Program-made: the position numbers and the translations under genes
Notes under the pieces: generated by a model
Databases searched by the model: none
What the model saw: only the letters and a program-made list of their open reading frames with translations
What the model was told of the DNA's origin: nothing
Assembly: GCA_964555705.1 (NCBI GenBank)
Contig: CAZKTN010000002.1
Location: 71,271-135,270, forward strand
Source of the DNA: ZLKRG44 sp964555705
GTDB lineage: Bacteria > Planctomycetota > Phycisphaerae > Phycisphaerales > SM1A02
Direction: 5' to 3'
Length of the DNA: 64,000 nt
Shown here: positions 44,521 to 54,415 of the stretch, piece by piece
How positions within the stretch are numbered: position 1 is the stretch's first letter
Layout of the letters: every line of letters begins with the position of its first letter

Positions 44521-46575
44521 TCAGCGGCCCTCCACGCGTGTCGTGCCGCCCGCCCGCTCCGTACCGCCTGCTGGCTCGGCGCCAATCACGCGGTCAGCGC
44601 GCTCGACCATCGCAGAGGGCAGCGTGATGCCGAGCGTGCGGGCGGCGTTCACGTTCACGACAAGCCTCGTCGTGCGCGGAATCTCGATGGGCATCGTGTC
44701 CGGGCTCTCGCCACGCAGTACGCGCGCCGCCATCGCGCCGCCCTGCACGCCGAGCTCCCGGAAGTCGCGCGCGAGCACGAAGATCGCGCCACCCTCGGCG
44801 AGGTCGCTCACGAACCCCACGAGCGGCATGCGCGCGCCGGCGGCCGCCTTCAGCACGGCCGGCATCGCCGTCGAGCTGAGGTTGTCCGAGAGCGCGATCA
44901 GCGCATCAGGCCGCTGCGCGATTGCGGCGTCGAGCGCCGCAGGCACGTCACTTGGCCTGTCGGCAGGCATGGGCCAGTAGTCGATGCCAGCCGCGGCGAG
45001 CGCGCGCCCCATCTCGGCCCGGTTGTACTCGCTGTTGACCTCGGAGGGGCAGAAGATGCCGCTAGCCGTGCGGGCTGCGGGGAACGCCTCGCGCAGCGTG
45101 CGCGCAAGGGCGGAGTAGTCGCTGGCGCTCGACACCCCCGTGAACCCGGGAAGGTGGTCCTCCGGCGTGGTGCACACCTTTGCGGCCTCAGGGCTCGCGA
45201 CAAGGTTGAACACCACGGGCACGCTGCGGATCCTGCGCATGGCGGCCTGCAGCGTGGGCGTGGAGAAGGTGAGCAGCAGGTCGGGCCGCTCCTCGGCCAC
45301 CTGCGCCATGATCGCGTTCATGGTGCCGGTGTCGAGCTGCGCGCCGCGCACCAGGAGCCGCATCGACTCGCCATCTCGGAATCCGGCCTCCGCGAGCGCC
45401 GAGATCGTTCCCGCAAGCGCGTCCTCGGTGGGCGGCGTCTCCGCGTAGGTGACGGCGATCACGCGCTTCACTGCGCCGCTGGCCTTGGCAGGTCGCGCAG
45501 ACTCGGCACGTGCAGCCGGCTCGAACGGTGCGGCCGGCGACGCATTCGGATCGCCGACCTGCGCAGTGCCCGCACGGAGCTCGTTCGCGATGGCCGCGAG
45601 CCCCGCCCACTGCGGTCCGATCGCCGCGCCAGCATCCGGGTCCACCTCGGCCACTTCCGGCATGCACGGCTCGACGGGGATCGTGTCAGGCGCGCGCCCG
45701 CGCAGCACCTCCACCGCGATGTCGCCGGTGAGCTCGCCGACGCTCGCGAAGTCCGCGCCAATCGACAGCACCGCGCCGCGCGCCTCCGGCCCTGGGTTGT
45801 TGGTGATGACCGCGATCTTGCGCGCAGTGGCTGCCGCGATGAGAGGCTTCGATGCCGCGATGACGTTGGTGTCCGCGAGCAGCCACATCACATCGATGTC
45901 GCGCGCCATCACCGTCGCGGCCGCCTGCAGCACCTCGGTCGGGTTCGACGCGTTGGCCTCGACGATCTCCATCCCCAGCCTTGCCGCCACTTCGCGCCCG
46001 AGCTTCACGTTCGCCTCGGCGTTTGGCTCCGCCGGGTTCCACACGGCGCCGATCCGCCTGAGCGACGGGTTCGCGCGCTTCGCCAACTCGAAGAGCCGCC
46101 CCACAGGCTGAAGGGACCCGAGCCCCGTGATCCACTTCGGGCGTGCGCCCTCGGTCCACTCCCCATACGCGACCCCTAGCGAGGGTGGCGACGACACGAC
46201 GCCGAGCACAGTCGGCACCCCGCGCCGATTCGCGCGCATGAATGCCTGCGTAACCGCCGTGCTGATCGTGACCACCACGTCATAGCCGCGCGAGTCAACC
46301 TCGGACACGATCTGGTTGAGCGTGCCTATGTCGCCCTCGGCGTTGAACCGGTCGACCACGCTTCCGCTTGCCGCCGAGAACCCGGCCCTCTCGAGTGAGC
46401 GCGCCGCACCCTGGGCGCCATCCTCAAGGGCCTTGATCGACGAGAGCTGGATGATCGCGATGCGTCGCGAATCTGCACCTCCCCCGGACACCCTCGACTG
46501 GTCAGTCATCACGAGTGCCGTCGCCGCCGCCGCGATCAGCGCGATGCCAAGGAGCAGCCGTCGCAGTGCGCGCAT
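44521..46575 (-). CDS. Tandem-duplicated ABC substrate-binding protein (PF04392 family)
   Basis: A 684-residue exported protein starting at ATG 46575, with an N-terminal signal/anchor (LLLGIALIAAAATALVM). It contains two copies of the TrpX-type ABC_sub_bind domain: copy one about residues 38-330 (RIAIIQLSSIKALEDGAQGAARSLERAG, GTLNQIVSEVDSRGYDVVVTIS) and copy two about 365-650 (KRVIAVTYAETPPTEDALAGTISALAEAG, TMNAIMAQVAEERPDLLLTFS). Both carry the ending GDIAVEVLRGRAPDTIPVE / GAMAARVLRGESPDTMPIE. A Pro/Ala linker joins them. Family members normally have one domain. It starts the importer operon. Confidence 0.88.
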   Translation of the reverse strand: MRALRRLLLGIALIAAAATALVMTDQSRVSGGGADSRRIAIIQLSSIKALEDGAQGAARSLERAGFSAASGSVVDRFNAEGDIGTLNQIVSEVDSRGYDVVVTISTAVTQAFMRANRRGVPTVLGVVSSPPSLGVAYGEWTEGARPKWITGLGSLQPVGRLFELAKRANPSLRRIGAVWNPAEPNAEANVKLGREVAARLGMEIVEANASNPTEVLQAAATVMARDIDVMWLLADTNVIAASKPLIAAATARKIAVITNNPGPEARGAVLSIGADFASVGELTGDIAVEVLRGRAPDTIPVEPCMPEVAEVDPDAGAAIGPQWAGLAAIANELRAGTAQVGDPNASPAAPFEPAARAESARPAKASGAVKRVIAVTYAETPPTEDALAGTISALAEAGFRDGESMRLLVRGAQLDTGTMNAIMAQVAEERPDLLLTFSTPTLQAAMRRIRSVPVVFNLVASPEAAKVCTTPEDHLPGFTGVSSASDYSALARTLREAFPAARTASGIFCPSEVNSEYNRAEMGRALAAAGIDYWPMPADRPSDVPAALDAAIAQRPDALIALSDNLSSTAMPAVLKAAAGARMPLVGFVSDLAEGGAIFVLARDFRELGVQGGAMAARVLRGESPDTMPIEIPRTTRLVVNVNAARTLGITLPSAMVERADRVIGAEPAGGTERAGGTTRVEGR

Positions 46576-46585
46576 CAGGCGCGCG

Positions 46586-46591
46586 ATGCTA
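46586..46591 (-). promoter_or_regulatory. Candidate -10 element for the tandem substrate-binding protein gene
   Basis: On the minus strand TAGCAT lies 10 bases before ATG 46575. The hexamer includes the TAG stop codon of the upstream exporter gene, so it could be chance. Confidence 0.3.
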
Positions 46592-48496
46592 GCCCCGCGC
46601 TGCTCGCGTCGTGTCGCCCGCACCCGCGCCATCGCCCGCACCCGCGCCCATGCACGCATCCTCGCGCTCGTGCACGAACTGCTCGAGGTAGAGCGCGCGG
46701 TAGCGGCCGCCGGGCCGCCTGACGAGCTCCGCGTGCGGTCCGCACTCCACGATCTGCCCCTGGTCGATCACCAGGATCCGGTCCGCGCGGCGCACCGTCG
46801 AGAGCCTGTGCGCGATCACGAGCCCAATGCGGTCCGCGAGCACCGTGTCGATCGCAGACTGGATCGCGCGCTCGGTCTCGGAGTCGACCGAGCTTGTCGC
46901 CTCATCCATCACGAGGATGTCGGGGTTCGCGAGCACTGCCCGCGCAAGCGACACGAGCTGCCGCTGGCCGTGCGAGAGCCGCTCGCCGCCCTCGCCGACC
47001 TGGAAGCCGAGCCCCTGAGGCAGCGCCTCGATGAACTTCCACGCGCCCGTGCGCAACGCTGCCTCGCGGATCTCATCGTCGGTCGCATCGAGTCGCCCAA
47101 AGCGGATGTTCGCGGCGATCGAGTCCGCGAACAGCCACGGCACCTGCTGCACGACGCCGAGTCGGGTGTGCAGCCACTCGAGCGATCGCTCGCGGATGTC
47201 GACGCCGTCGAGCAGCACGCGCCCGCCCGTGACGTCGTAGAACCGGCACATCAGGCTTGCGATCGTGGTCTTGCCTCCGCCTGTCGCGCCCACGAGCGCG
47301 ACCGTCTCGCCGCGGCGGATCTCGAGGTCAAGTCCCTGCACCACAGGCTGCCCCGGCAGGTACTCGAAGTGCACGCCCTCGAAGCGCACGTGCGAGATGC
47401 GGTCGGGCCCTCCATCGATCGCGCGACCCCGCGGCGGACCGCCCGCCGCGCGCACCGACGCGATCGCGGATGCCGTCGCCGGAGAGTCGCGGATGTCGGG
47501 CACCGTGTCCACGAGCGACTGCACCCGCTCCGCGGCGCCCTGCGCCGAGAGCAGGTCCGCGAATCGCTGCGCGAGGTCCTGCACGGGATAGATGAAGAGC
47601 AGCGCGTACTGGCAGAAGGCGACAAGCTCGCCGGGCGAGAGCCCCTCCACGATCGGCGCACGCCACAGCAGCAGCGCGGCGCCCATCGCCGCGAGAGTGG
47701 TCACCACCGGCAGGTACAGCGCGCCCTGCATCGCGTTGCGAAGGCTCCAGCGCTCGAGCTCGCCTGCAAGCCCCGTGAACTCACGCTCGGCGCCGGACTC
47801 GCGCACCAGCGATCTCGTGGTGCGGATGCCGGCGATCGCCTCGCCGTAGTAGGCCGTGATCGTCGAGTTCGCGCGGCGCGCGCGCCTGCTCGACCCGACC
47901 ATGATCCTGGTGAAGATGACGCTCGTCACGATCATCAGCGGCACCACCGACAGCACCCACAGCGCAAGCGACCACCTCATCCAGAGCATCGCACCCGCAG
48001 AAGCGAGCATCAGCGCGTTCGCCCAGAACAGGTCAAGCAGCACCCACGGCGCGATGCCCGACACCTTCGAGCAGTCGCTCGTGAGCCGAGCCAGCAGCCA
48101 TCCCGTTGGCCTCCGGTCGAACCACGAGAAGGGCAGTTCCTGCAGCTTGGCGAACGCCTGCTCGCGCAGGTCGAAGGCGAGGCCAGTGGCGAGCCGTCCC
48201 GCGAACGCGATGAAGCACCACACGCCGATGCCAAAGGCCACGCAGAGCGCGATCCACACCCACGCCATCCATACGAAGCGCGCCGAGATGCCGTTGGTGG
48301 CGGCCTCGTCGATCAGCGCGCCGTTGAGGAGCGGGCGCACGCCCTCGATCAGCGCGATCGACACCCCGCCGCCCACGATGCCGAACGCCGCGACGCGCCG
48401 GCGCAGCGCCACCCGCGCAACCGCGCGCCACAGTCGCCAGTCGATGCGGCTCGGCGCTGCGCCCTGGTCCTCATCGAGCAGGGACTCAATGCTCAT
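46589..48496 (-). CDS. ABC exporter half-transporter with canonical Walker B (heterodimer subunit)
   Basis: A 635-residue half-transporter: six transmembrane helices (about 30-320) followed by an ATPase domain. Walker A is GATGGGKTT, Walker B ILVMDEATSSVD with the catalytic Glu, and the H-loop IAHRLST. The signature is LSHGQRQL instead of LSGGQ. In known heterodimeric exporters (TM287/288, LmrCD type) one subunit has the catalytic Glu and a non-canonical signature, and its partner lacks the Glu; this pair matches. The start has AGGTGG upstream. It follows its partner by 25 bases. Substrate unknown. Confidence 0.9.
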   Translation of the reverse strand: MSIESLLDEDQGAAPSRIDWRLWRAVARVALRRRVAAFGIVGGGVSIALIEGVRPLLNGALIDEAATNGISARFVWMAWVWIALCVAFGIGVWCFIAFAGRLATGLAFDLREQAFAKLQELPFSWFDRRPTGWLLARLTSDCSKVSGIAPWVLLDLFWANALMLASAGAMLWMRWSLALWVLSVVPLMIVTSVIFTRIMVGSSRRARRANSTITAYYGEAIAGIRTTRSLVRESGAEREFTGLAGELERWSLRNAMQGALYLPVVTTLAAMGAALLLWRAPIVEGLSPGELVAFCQYALLFIYPVQDLAQRFADLLSAQGAAERVQSLVDTVPDIRDSPATASAIASVRAAGGPPRGRAIDGGPDRISHVRFEGVHFEYLPGQPVVQGLDLEIRRGETVALVGATGGGKTTIASLMCRFYDVTGGRVLLDGVDIRERSLEWLHTRLGVVQQVPWLFADSIAANIRFGRLDATDDEIREAALRTGAWKFIEALPQGLGFQVGEGGERLSHGQRQLVSLARAVLANPDILVMDEATSSVDSETERAIQSAIDTVLADRIGLVIAHRLSTVRRADRILVIDQGQIVECGPHAELVRRPGGRYRALYLEQFVHEREDACMGAGAGDGAGAGDTTRAARG

Positions 48497-48521
48497 GGCG
48501 CCACCTGTCGCTGCGCACCTC

Positions 48522-50336
48522 TCATGCGATCGACTCCTCAAGCTCGCGCTGCAGATCGTGCAGGCGCCTGTAGAGGCCGGGGCGAGACGCGAGCTCGGCA
48601 TGCGTCCCGCTGTCGGCCACCCTGCCGCGCTCGATCACGATGACCCTGTCCGCAAGCTGCAGCGTGGAGAGCCGGTGCGCGACCACGATCGTCGTGCGAC
48701 GGCCGCGCCTCTCGCGCAGGGCGTCCAGGATCTTGCGCTCCGTGTCCGTGTCCACCGCGCTCAGCGAGTCGTCGAGCACGAGCACCGGCGCACCGACCAG
48801 CACGGCGCGCGCGATCGCGAGCCGCTGCCGCTGGCCTCCGCTGAGAGTGATGCCGCGCTCGCCGACAACCGTCGAGTAGCCGGACTCGAACCTCCTGATG
48901 CTGTCGTGGATCGACGCCGTCTCTGCCGCCAACTCGATGTCCTCGCGTGCCGCATCGGGCCGCGCAATGCGGATGTTGCCGTCGATCGACCTCGAGTAGA
49001 GGAAGGGCTGCTGCAGCACGCTGACGATCGCTGCGCGAACCGCCGCACGCGGGATCCGCTCGAGCGGCACCCCGTCAACGGTGATCGACCCTGACTCGGG
49101 GTCGCGCATCCGAAGCAGCAGGTCGATCATGGTGCTCTTGCCGGCACCGGATGGACCAAGGATCGCGACAGTCTCGCCTTCCGCCACCGAGAGCGTGAGC
49201 CCATCGAGCGCCCTCGCTGACGAGGGCGAGTGACGGAAGCGCACGTCGCGGAACTCGATCGCACCTCGGATGGCCGGCACCACTGGTGCGGCGGGCTCGG
49301 AGTCCTCGGGCGCGTTCAGCACCTCCTGAAGCCGGCCAAATGCGACCGTCGCCTTCCCAAGATCGGCGATCACGCGGCCCATCAGCCTCACAGGCCACAG
49401 CCACAGGTTCACCGCGACGAGGAAGAACGCGAGCTGGCCCGGTGCCATCGTGCCTTCGGAGACGCGCCAGAGCCCGATGCCGAACACGAGCCCGAGCTGC
49501 CCGATGCAGAGCACGTCGCTCGATGCCCAGAAGAGCGCGAACGCACGGAAGAGCCGCTCGTCGAGCCTCCGGTGCAGGTCGTTCGCAGCTCGGAACCGCT
49601 GCGCCTCGAACTCGCCGCGCCCAAACGCGCGCACGACACGGATCCCGAAGAGATTCTCCTGCGCGCGCGCGGTGAGGGCACCCTCTGCCTCGTCCTTCTG
49701 CAGGAACCTGTGGCGCACGATCCGGAAGAAGACGAGCCCGTACCCGATCACCGCAGGCAGCAGCAGCAGCGACCAGAGCGCAAGCGACACATCGGTCATC
49801 AGCATCAGCGGCACTGCCGCAAGCAGCAGCGCTGTTGCGCGCCCGATCTCCGTGACCTGCCCCGACAGGAACGTCAGCACCGTGTCGACATCGCTCGTGC
49901 ACCGCTGCACAAGGTCACCCGACGAGTGGCGATCGAAGAACGAGAGCGGAAGTCGCGTGAGATGCGAATGCACACGCTCCCGCAGTCGCCGCACCGCGCG
50001 CTGGCTTGCGCGCGCCGCAAGCACGCCCTTGGCCCACGTGAGCGCACCGGCCAGCAGGGCAGTGACGCCAGCGAACGCTGCGATCCTCCAGGGCTCCGCA
50101 ACCACAGCGTCGCCGCCGAGCCACGCGCGCACGGCCGCAGCCGGCGGCGAGCGGTCCTGCGTGCCGCTCGCGAAGGCGTCAATCGCCAGCTGCACAGCGA
50201 GCGGTGTGCCGTAGGCGAGCACGCTCGCCAGCGCGATGCATGCCATCGCCACGAGGTATGCAGGTGCCTCGGGACCGAGCACGGCCCATAGCGCGAGCAT
50301 CCGGGGGCGTGGCGTCTCTGGTGCTGGCTGGTCCAT
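48522..50336 (-). CDS. ABC exporter half-transporter with degenerate Walker B (heterodimer subunit)
   Basis: A 604-residue half-transporter with six transmembrane helices and a C-terminal ATPase. Walker A is GPSGAGKST and the signature is the canonical LSGGQRQR, but Walker B reads VLVLDDSLSAVD, with Asp replacing the catalytic Glu. That is the degenerate-site signature of heterodimeric exporters, complementing the partner encoded downstream. The pair probably exports lipids, peptides or drugs; nothing here fixes the substrate. It is divergent from the secreted-protein gene at 50389. Confidence 0.9.
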   Translation of the reverse strand: MDQPAPETPRPRMLALWAVLGPEAPAYLVAMACIALASVLAYGTPLAVQLAIDAFASGTQDRSPPAAAVRAWLGGDAVVAEPWRIAAFAGVTALLAGALTWAKGVLAARASQRAVRRLRERVHSHLTRLPLSFFDRHSSGDLVQRCTSDVDTVLTFLSGQVTEIGRATALLLAAVPLMLMTDVSLALWSLLLLPAVIGYGLVFFRIVRHRFLQKDEAEGALTARAQENLFGIRVVRAFGRGEFEAQRFRAANDLHRRLDERLFRAFALFWASSDVLCIGQLGLVFGIGLWRVSEGTMAPGQLAFFLVAVNLWLWPVRLMGRVIADLGKATVAFGRLQEVLNAPEDSEPAAPVVPAIRGAIEFRDVRFRHSPSSARALDGLTLSVAEGETVAILGPSGAGKSTMIDLLLRMRDPESGSITVDGVPLERIPRAAVRAAIVSVLQQPFLYSRSIDGNIRIARPDAAREDIELAAETASIHDSIRRFESGYSTVVGERGITLSGGQRQRLAIARAVLVGAPVLVLDDSLSAVDTDTERKILDALRERRGRRTTIVVAHRLSTLQLADRVIVIERGRVADSGTHAELASRPGLYRRLHDLQRELEESIA

Positions 50337-50376
50337 GGCGCGCTCGGCGCCGCATCAGGCGGGTGCCGAGGCTGCA

Positions 50377-50382
50377 TACGCT
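50377..50382 (+). promoter_or_regulatory. Candidate -10 element for the helical secreted-protein gene
   Basis: TACGCT lies 6 bases before ATG 50389, matching in sequence and spacing the element before the repeat-protein gene at 19473. No Shine-Dalgarno sequence is visible. Confidence 0.4.
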
Positions 50383-50388
50383 ACGCGG

Positions 50389-51756
50389 ATGCGGAGATCC
50401 TGCTGCGCGAGAAGTGTGTTGGTGTCCATCTTCGCTGCACTGGGGGGACTGGCGCCTTGCCATCCCTCATGGGCGCAGGCGCCTGATGCGCCCCGCCCGC
50501 CGCGCTCTGCGCTTGCGAAGGCGTCGCCCGCGCAGGTTGCCGAATGGATCCGGGTCGTCGCGGGCCGGCCTCTCAACCGAGCCGAGGCCGCGTCGCTCCT
50601 GCGCGACTGCGGTGTCGACGTTGATTCCGATCCTGCTCTCGGCGCCGCCCTCGACAGCGCGATGGAGAGCTTCCGCTCGCGGTGGGAGGCCTTCGCGAAC
50701 TCCGAGCTCATTCCGGTGTCCGAGCAGCGAGGCACTTCGCTCGCGGAGCTGACGGTCGATCCTGCGCGATCGGCATCCCTCATCATCGACCTCCGTGCAC
50801 GCCGCCACGGTCTTGAGGGCTCGATGCTCGAAGAGTTCGCGCGCGCGGTCCCCGAGGCGATGCGTCCGCGCGTCGAGCTCGCCAAGGCGGAGCGCGGCTC
50901 GCAGGTGCCCGTGTGGGCCACGGGATCGCTGATCCCGGCGGGCACAGCCGTGCCGATCATGTCGATCGCGTGGCAGGCTCAGTACGCGCCACCGGCGCGG
51001 CGCGATGCGGTGCGCGCGCAGGTGGAGCCTCTGGTGGCTTCATACGCGGGCCAGCGCAGCAAGCTGATGGATGGGCTGCTGCGCGCCACGCTCGAGTCGG
51101 ACCTGATGTCCGACCGCGTTGCGGCTGATGCCATGCGGGCCATCAACGCGGCGCGGGGGTCCGGCGCCAGCGTCGACGCGAACGTGGCGGTGGGGCTTGC
51201 GATGTCGCGCCAGCTCCTCCCGATGATGTGCGCAGCGAGTGACCTCCAGTCCGCGAATGCGCGGCTCATCGAGGCACTGAAAGGCGCGCTCTCGCCCGCC
51301 GACTTCGATGCGCTCATGCAGGCATACGCGGCCGCGGCCTCCGTGCCGCTCTCTCCGCAGCTCGACGCCGATGCGGCGCTCGCCAACGCGCGCACGGACG
51401 GTTCGATCGCCGATGCGCAGCTCCAGGCGCTCGCCGCCATCGCCGACGCATGGCGAAGCGACGATGCGGCGCTCCTGATGTCGTGGGCCCAGTCGCTTCC
51501 CGAGTTCTCGCGCAGCATGTGCGAGTCGCTCGGCGAGATCCGGTGGGACGACCCCGCGCTGCTCACCGCGCAGCCTGTCCAATCCGATGCCCTTGTGCGT
51601 GTGCAGCAGCGGCAGATGCAGCTGCTGCAGGCCCGTGCCGACCGGGCCACCACTGCGGTCGCCGCCATGAAGGCGCAGCTCACGCCTGAGGAGTGGGAGC
51701 GCATCAAGCCGACACGACCGGTCATGTGGGGCGCCCCCAAAGGAACAACGCCATGA
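50389..51756 (+). CDS. Secreted alpha-helical protein of unknown function
   Basis: A 455-residue protein with a signal peptide (VLVSIFAALGGLAPCHPSWAQA). The mature part is rich in Ala and charged residues and looks almost wholly helical, without recognisable catalytic motifs. Its stop overlaps the start of the M60-type peptidase gene by four bases (ATGA), so the two are co-translated and probably work together. ATG 50389 is chosen because it precedes the signal peptide; the frame is open further upstream. I do not recognise a family. Confidence 0.75.
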   Translation: MRRSCCARSVLVSIFAALGGLAPCHPSWAQAPDAPRPPRSALAKASPAQVAEWIRVVAGRPLNRAEAASLLRDCGVDVDSDPALGAALDSAMESFRSRWEAFANSELIPVSEQRGTSLAELTVDPARSASLIIDLRARRHGLEGSMLEEFARAVPEAMRPRVELAKAERGSQVPVWATGSLIPAGTAVPIMSIAWQAQYAPPARRDAVRAQVEPLVASYAGQRSKLMDGLLRATLESDLMSDRVAADAMRAINAARGSGASVDANVAVGLAMSRQLLPMMCAASDLQSANARLIEALKGALSPADFDALMQAYAAAASVPLSPQLDADAALANARTDGSIADAQLQALAAIADAWRSDDAALLMSWAQSLPEFSRSMCESLGEIRWDDPALLTAQPVQSDALVRVQQRQMQLLQARADRATTAVAAMKAQLTPEEWERIKPTRPVMWGAPKGTTP

Positions 51757-54415
51757 GAGAGAGACGCTCCCGTGCGCCAGCACTCCGCACACCGTGCCTT
51801 GCGCGCGAATCCATCTGCGCGAGCGGGCCGTTGCGCCTGCGCGCTTGCGCTGCAGCCCTCGCGTGGCTTTCGGCGGTGCAGTTCGCGCCTGCGCAGGGCG
51901 ATGCACCAGCGGCTCCGCCCTCGCCCGCCGCACCGCAGGTCGGCGCACCCACCCGCGGCGTCGCCCCGCGCGAGCAGCCGTGGCGCGCAGACCAGCGCGC
52001 AATCCTGGGCACCGTGCACCGCATCGCGTCACCCGGCACCCCAGGCACTCTGGCGCTCTGGTCGCCGGAGGCGATCCCGCTCGTGCTCGACAACGCCAAT
52101 CCGCCGTCGGTGGTGGCGGCTGCGGCGCCGATGGGCAATGGCCGGGTGGTGCTGCTCACGCACAGCTACCTCGACGACCGCGTGCTCGCACGCGACGACA
52201 CCGCCCGCTTCATCACGAACGCAATCTGGTGGCTCGCCGGCGACCGCGACAAGCCCCGGGTCGTCATCGTTGGTGCGCCATCTCCTGCGCAGCTTCGCGC
52301 CAATGGGATCGACGCACGTGCACTCGGCCGCGACTGGGCCGACAAGCTCGCCGATGCGGATGTGCTGCTGCTTGCGACCGCGGACCTCGATTCCGCCCAG
52401 ATCGCGGCCGTGAGGAGTTTCGTGCAGCGCGGCGGGGGACTGCTTGCGGGCATGTGCCCATGGGGCACGGCTCAGGTGAGGGGCGAGCCGGTCGACCGAA
52501 CCCCTCTCGCACGGCTCGTCGCGCCGAGCGGCATCGCATTCACGGACGGCTACGCGCGCGCAGACCGCGGCGGGTTCGACGCATGCACGCCGCCGACGCC
52601 GGCGAGCAACGGCGCACTCGCGTTCGATGCGCTCGAGGACTTTGCGCTTGGCCGCGCAGTGCCCCGCGACTCGCCGCTCGCGCCGCCGCAACCGGAGGAG
52701 CCCGATGCGCACGCGGGCCACAACCATGGCCCTCCGCGGCGCATCGACGAGACCCAGACGGCTGTGCATGCCGCGACGCAGGTCGTCCGCTGGATGCCCG
52801 ACTGGAACGAGGTTCCGGAGGCGCAGCGAACGATGTCGCGCATCGAGACGCTCCGCTCGACCCACTCGCGCGGCATCGTGCCCAGGCCTGAGTCCCCGAT
52901 CAAGAGGCAGGACGGACTCGGCCGCGCGCTTGCGGCGGCGGACATCGCCGCGTACCTGCGCATGAAGCCGCCGACCGTGCGCGCGTATCCGGGCGCGAAC
53001 GACTACCCGGGCGAGGTCTCTCGCGATGCGCCGCGCATCAGCAAGGCTCTCGCGCTGCCGCTCTCCGTGCCGCGATGGCACTCGACCGGCCTCTACGCGC
53101 CGGCGGGAGAGCCGATCCGCATCTCGATCCCGCCTGACGCGGCAGGCACCGGCCTTGCGGTCCGCATCGGCGCGCACACCGATGCCCTATGGCACCTCGA
53201 CTCCTGGCAGCGCGCGCCCGAGATCTCGCTCGCATGGCCGCTCGATGCGGCGCAGACGGAGGTCACGAGCCCCTTCGGCGGCCTCGTCTACATCGAGGTG
53301 CCCGACCGCATGGCGATCGAGGCGCGACGAAGCAGCCCGGTGCCGACGCTGACCGCGACCATCGACGGCGCCGTTGAGTCGCCGCACTTCAAGCTTGGCT
53401 CCACCAATCCCGACGAGTGGCGCTCCCGCATCCGCACGCTGGGCGCACCATGGGCCGAGCTCGCCACCGACAAGGTCATCCTCACGGTTCCCGCATCCGA
53501 AGTCCGCGGGCTCGACGATCCCGTCGCACTCATGACCTTCTGGGATTCGCTCATCGACGCCGCGAGCGACCTTCGCGGCATCCCGCGCGAGCGTCCCTTC
53601 CCGCACCGCTACGTGCCCGACGTGCAGATCAGCGCGGGCTACATGCACGCCGGCTACCCGATCATGACGCACCTCGACGCGTCGATCCCGATGACGCAGC
53701 TCGACAAGATGCGCAAGGGGCAGTGGGGTCTCTTCCATGAGCTCGGCCACAACCACCAGGACCCGATGTGGACCTTCGAGGGCACAGGCGAGGTCACCTG
53801 CAACCTGTGGTCGATCTACCTGCTCGAGAGGTGCTGCAGCACGACGTGGGAACCGAGCTCCGAAGGTCACGGCAACCGCGAGCGCCGCTGGGCGGAGTAC
53901 GACGCCGACGGCCGGCCCTTCGGCAAGTGGCAGTCGGACCCGTTCCTCGNNNNNNNNNNNNNNNNNNNNNNNNNNNNNNNNNNNNNNNNNNNNNNNNNNN
54001 NNNNNNNNNNNNNNNNNNNNNNNNNNNNNNNNNNNNNNNNNNNNNNNNNGAGTACGACGCCGACGGCCGGCCCTTCGGCAAGTGGCAGTCGGACCCGTTC
54101 CTCGCGCTGCAGATGTACGAGCAGGTGAAGAACCGATTCGGGTGGGAGCCATTCACCGCCGTGTTCCGCGAGTACGACAGGCTTCCGCGCGACCAGCGCC
54201 CAAAGGACACGCAGGACCGCATCAACCAGTGGATGGTGCGCCTCTCGCGCGCATGCGGGCACAGTCTCGCGCCATTCTTCGACGCGTGGGGCGTGCCAAT
54301 CACCGACAGCGCGCGCGCCCAGGTGCAGGAGCTCCCGGTGTGGATGCCGGAGGGGCTCACCCCACGCGATGCCGAAGCACCGCCAGCCACGATCGGGCGC
54401 CCCCGTCGTGGCTGA
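51753..54415 (+). CDS. Secreted M60-like zinc metallopeptidase, interrupted by an assembly gap
   Basis: About 835 residues once the 155-base duplication at the gap (53950-54049) is collapsed, which joins the frames into one protein ending at 54415. Order: signal peptide; a domain with GATase-like features (VVLLTHSYLDDRVL, VVIVGAPSPAQLRANGID); a linker; a beta domain (TGLYAPAGEPIRISIP); and a peptidase domain with HELGHNHQ (HExxH, about residue 662) followed by FEGTGEVTCNLWS, the arrangement of M60 (mucin/glycoprotein-degrading) peptidases. The first ATG overlaps the stop of the preceding gene. Its last 59 bases overlap the 3' end of the convergent methyltransferase gene. Confidence 0.86.
53950..54049. 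other. Assembly gap (100 N) with duplicated 55-base flanks, inside the M60 peptidase gene
   Basis: Bases 53895-53949 and 54050-54104 are identical over 55 positions. As with two other gaps, collapsing one copy and the N run restores the reading frame. Confidence 0.97.
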
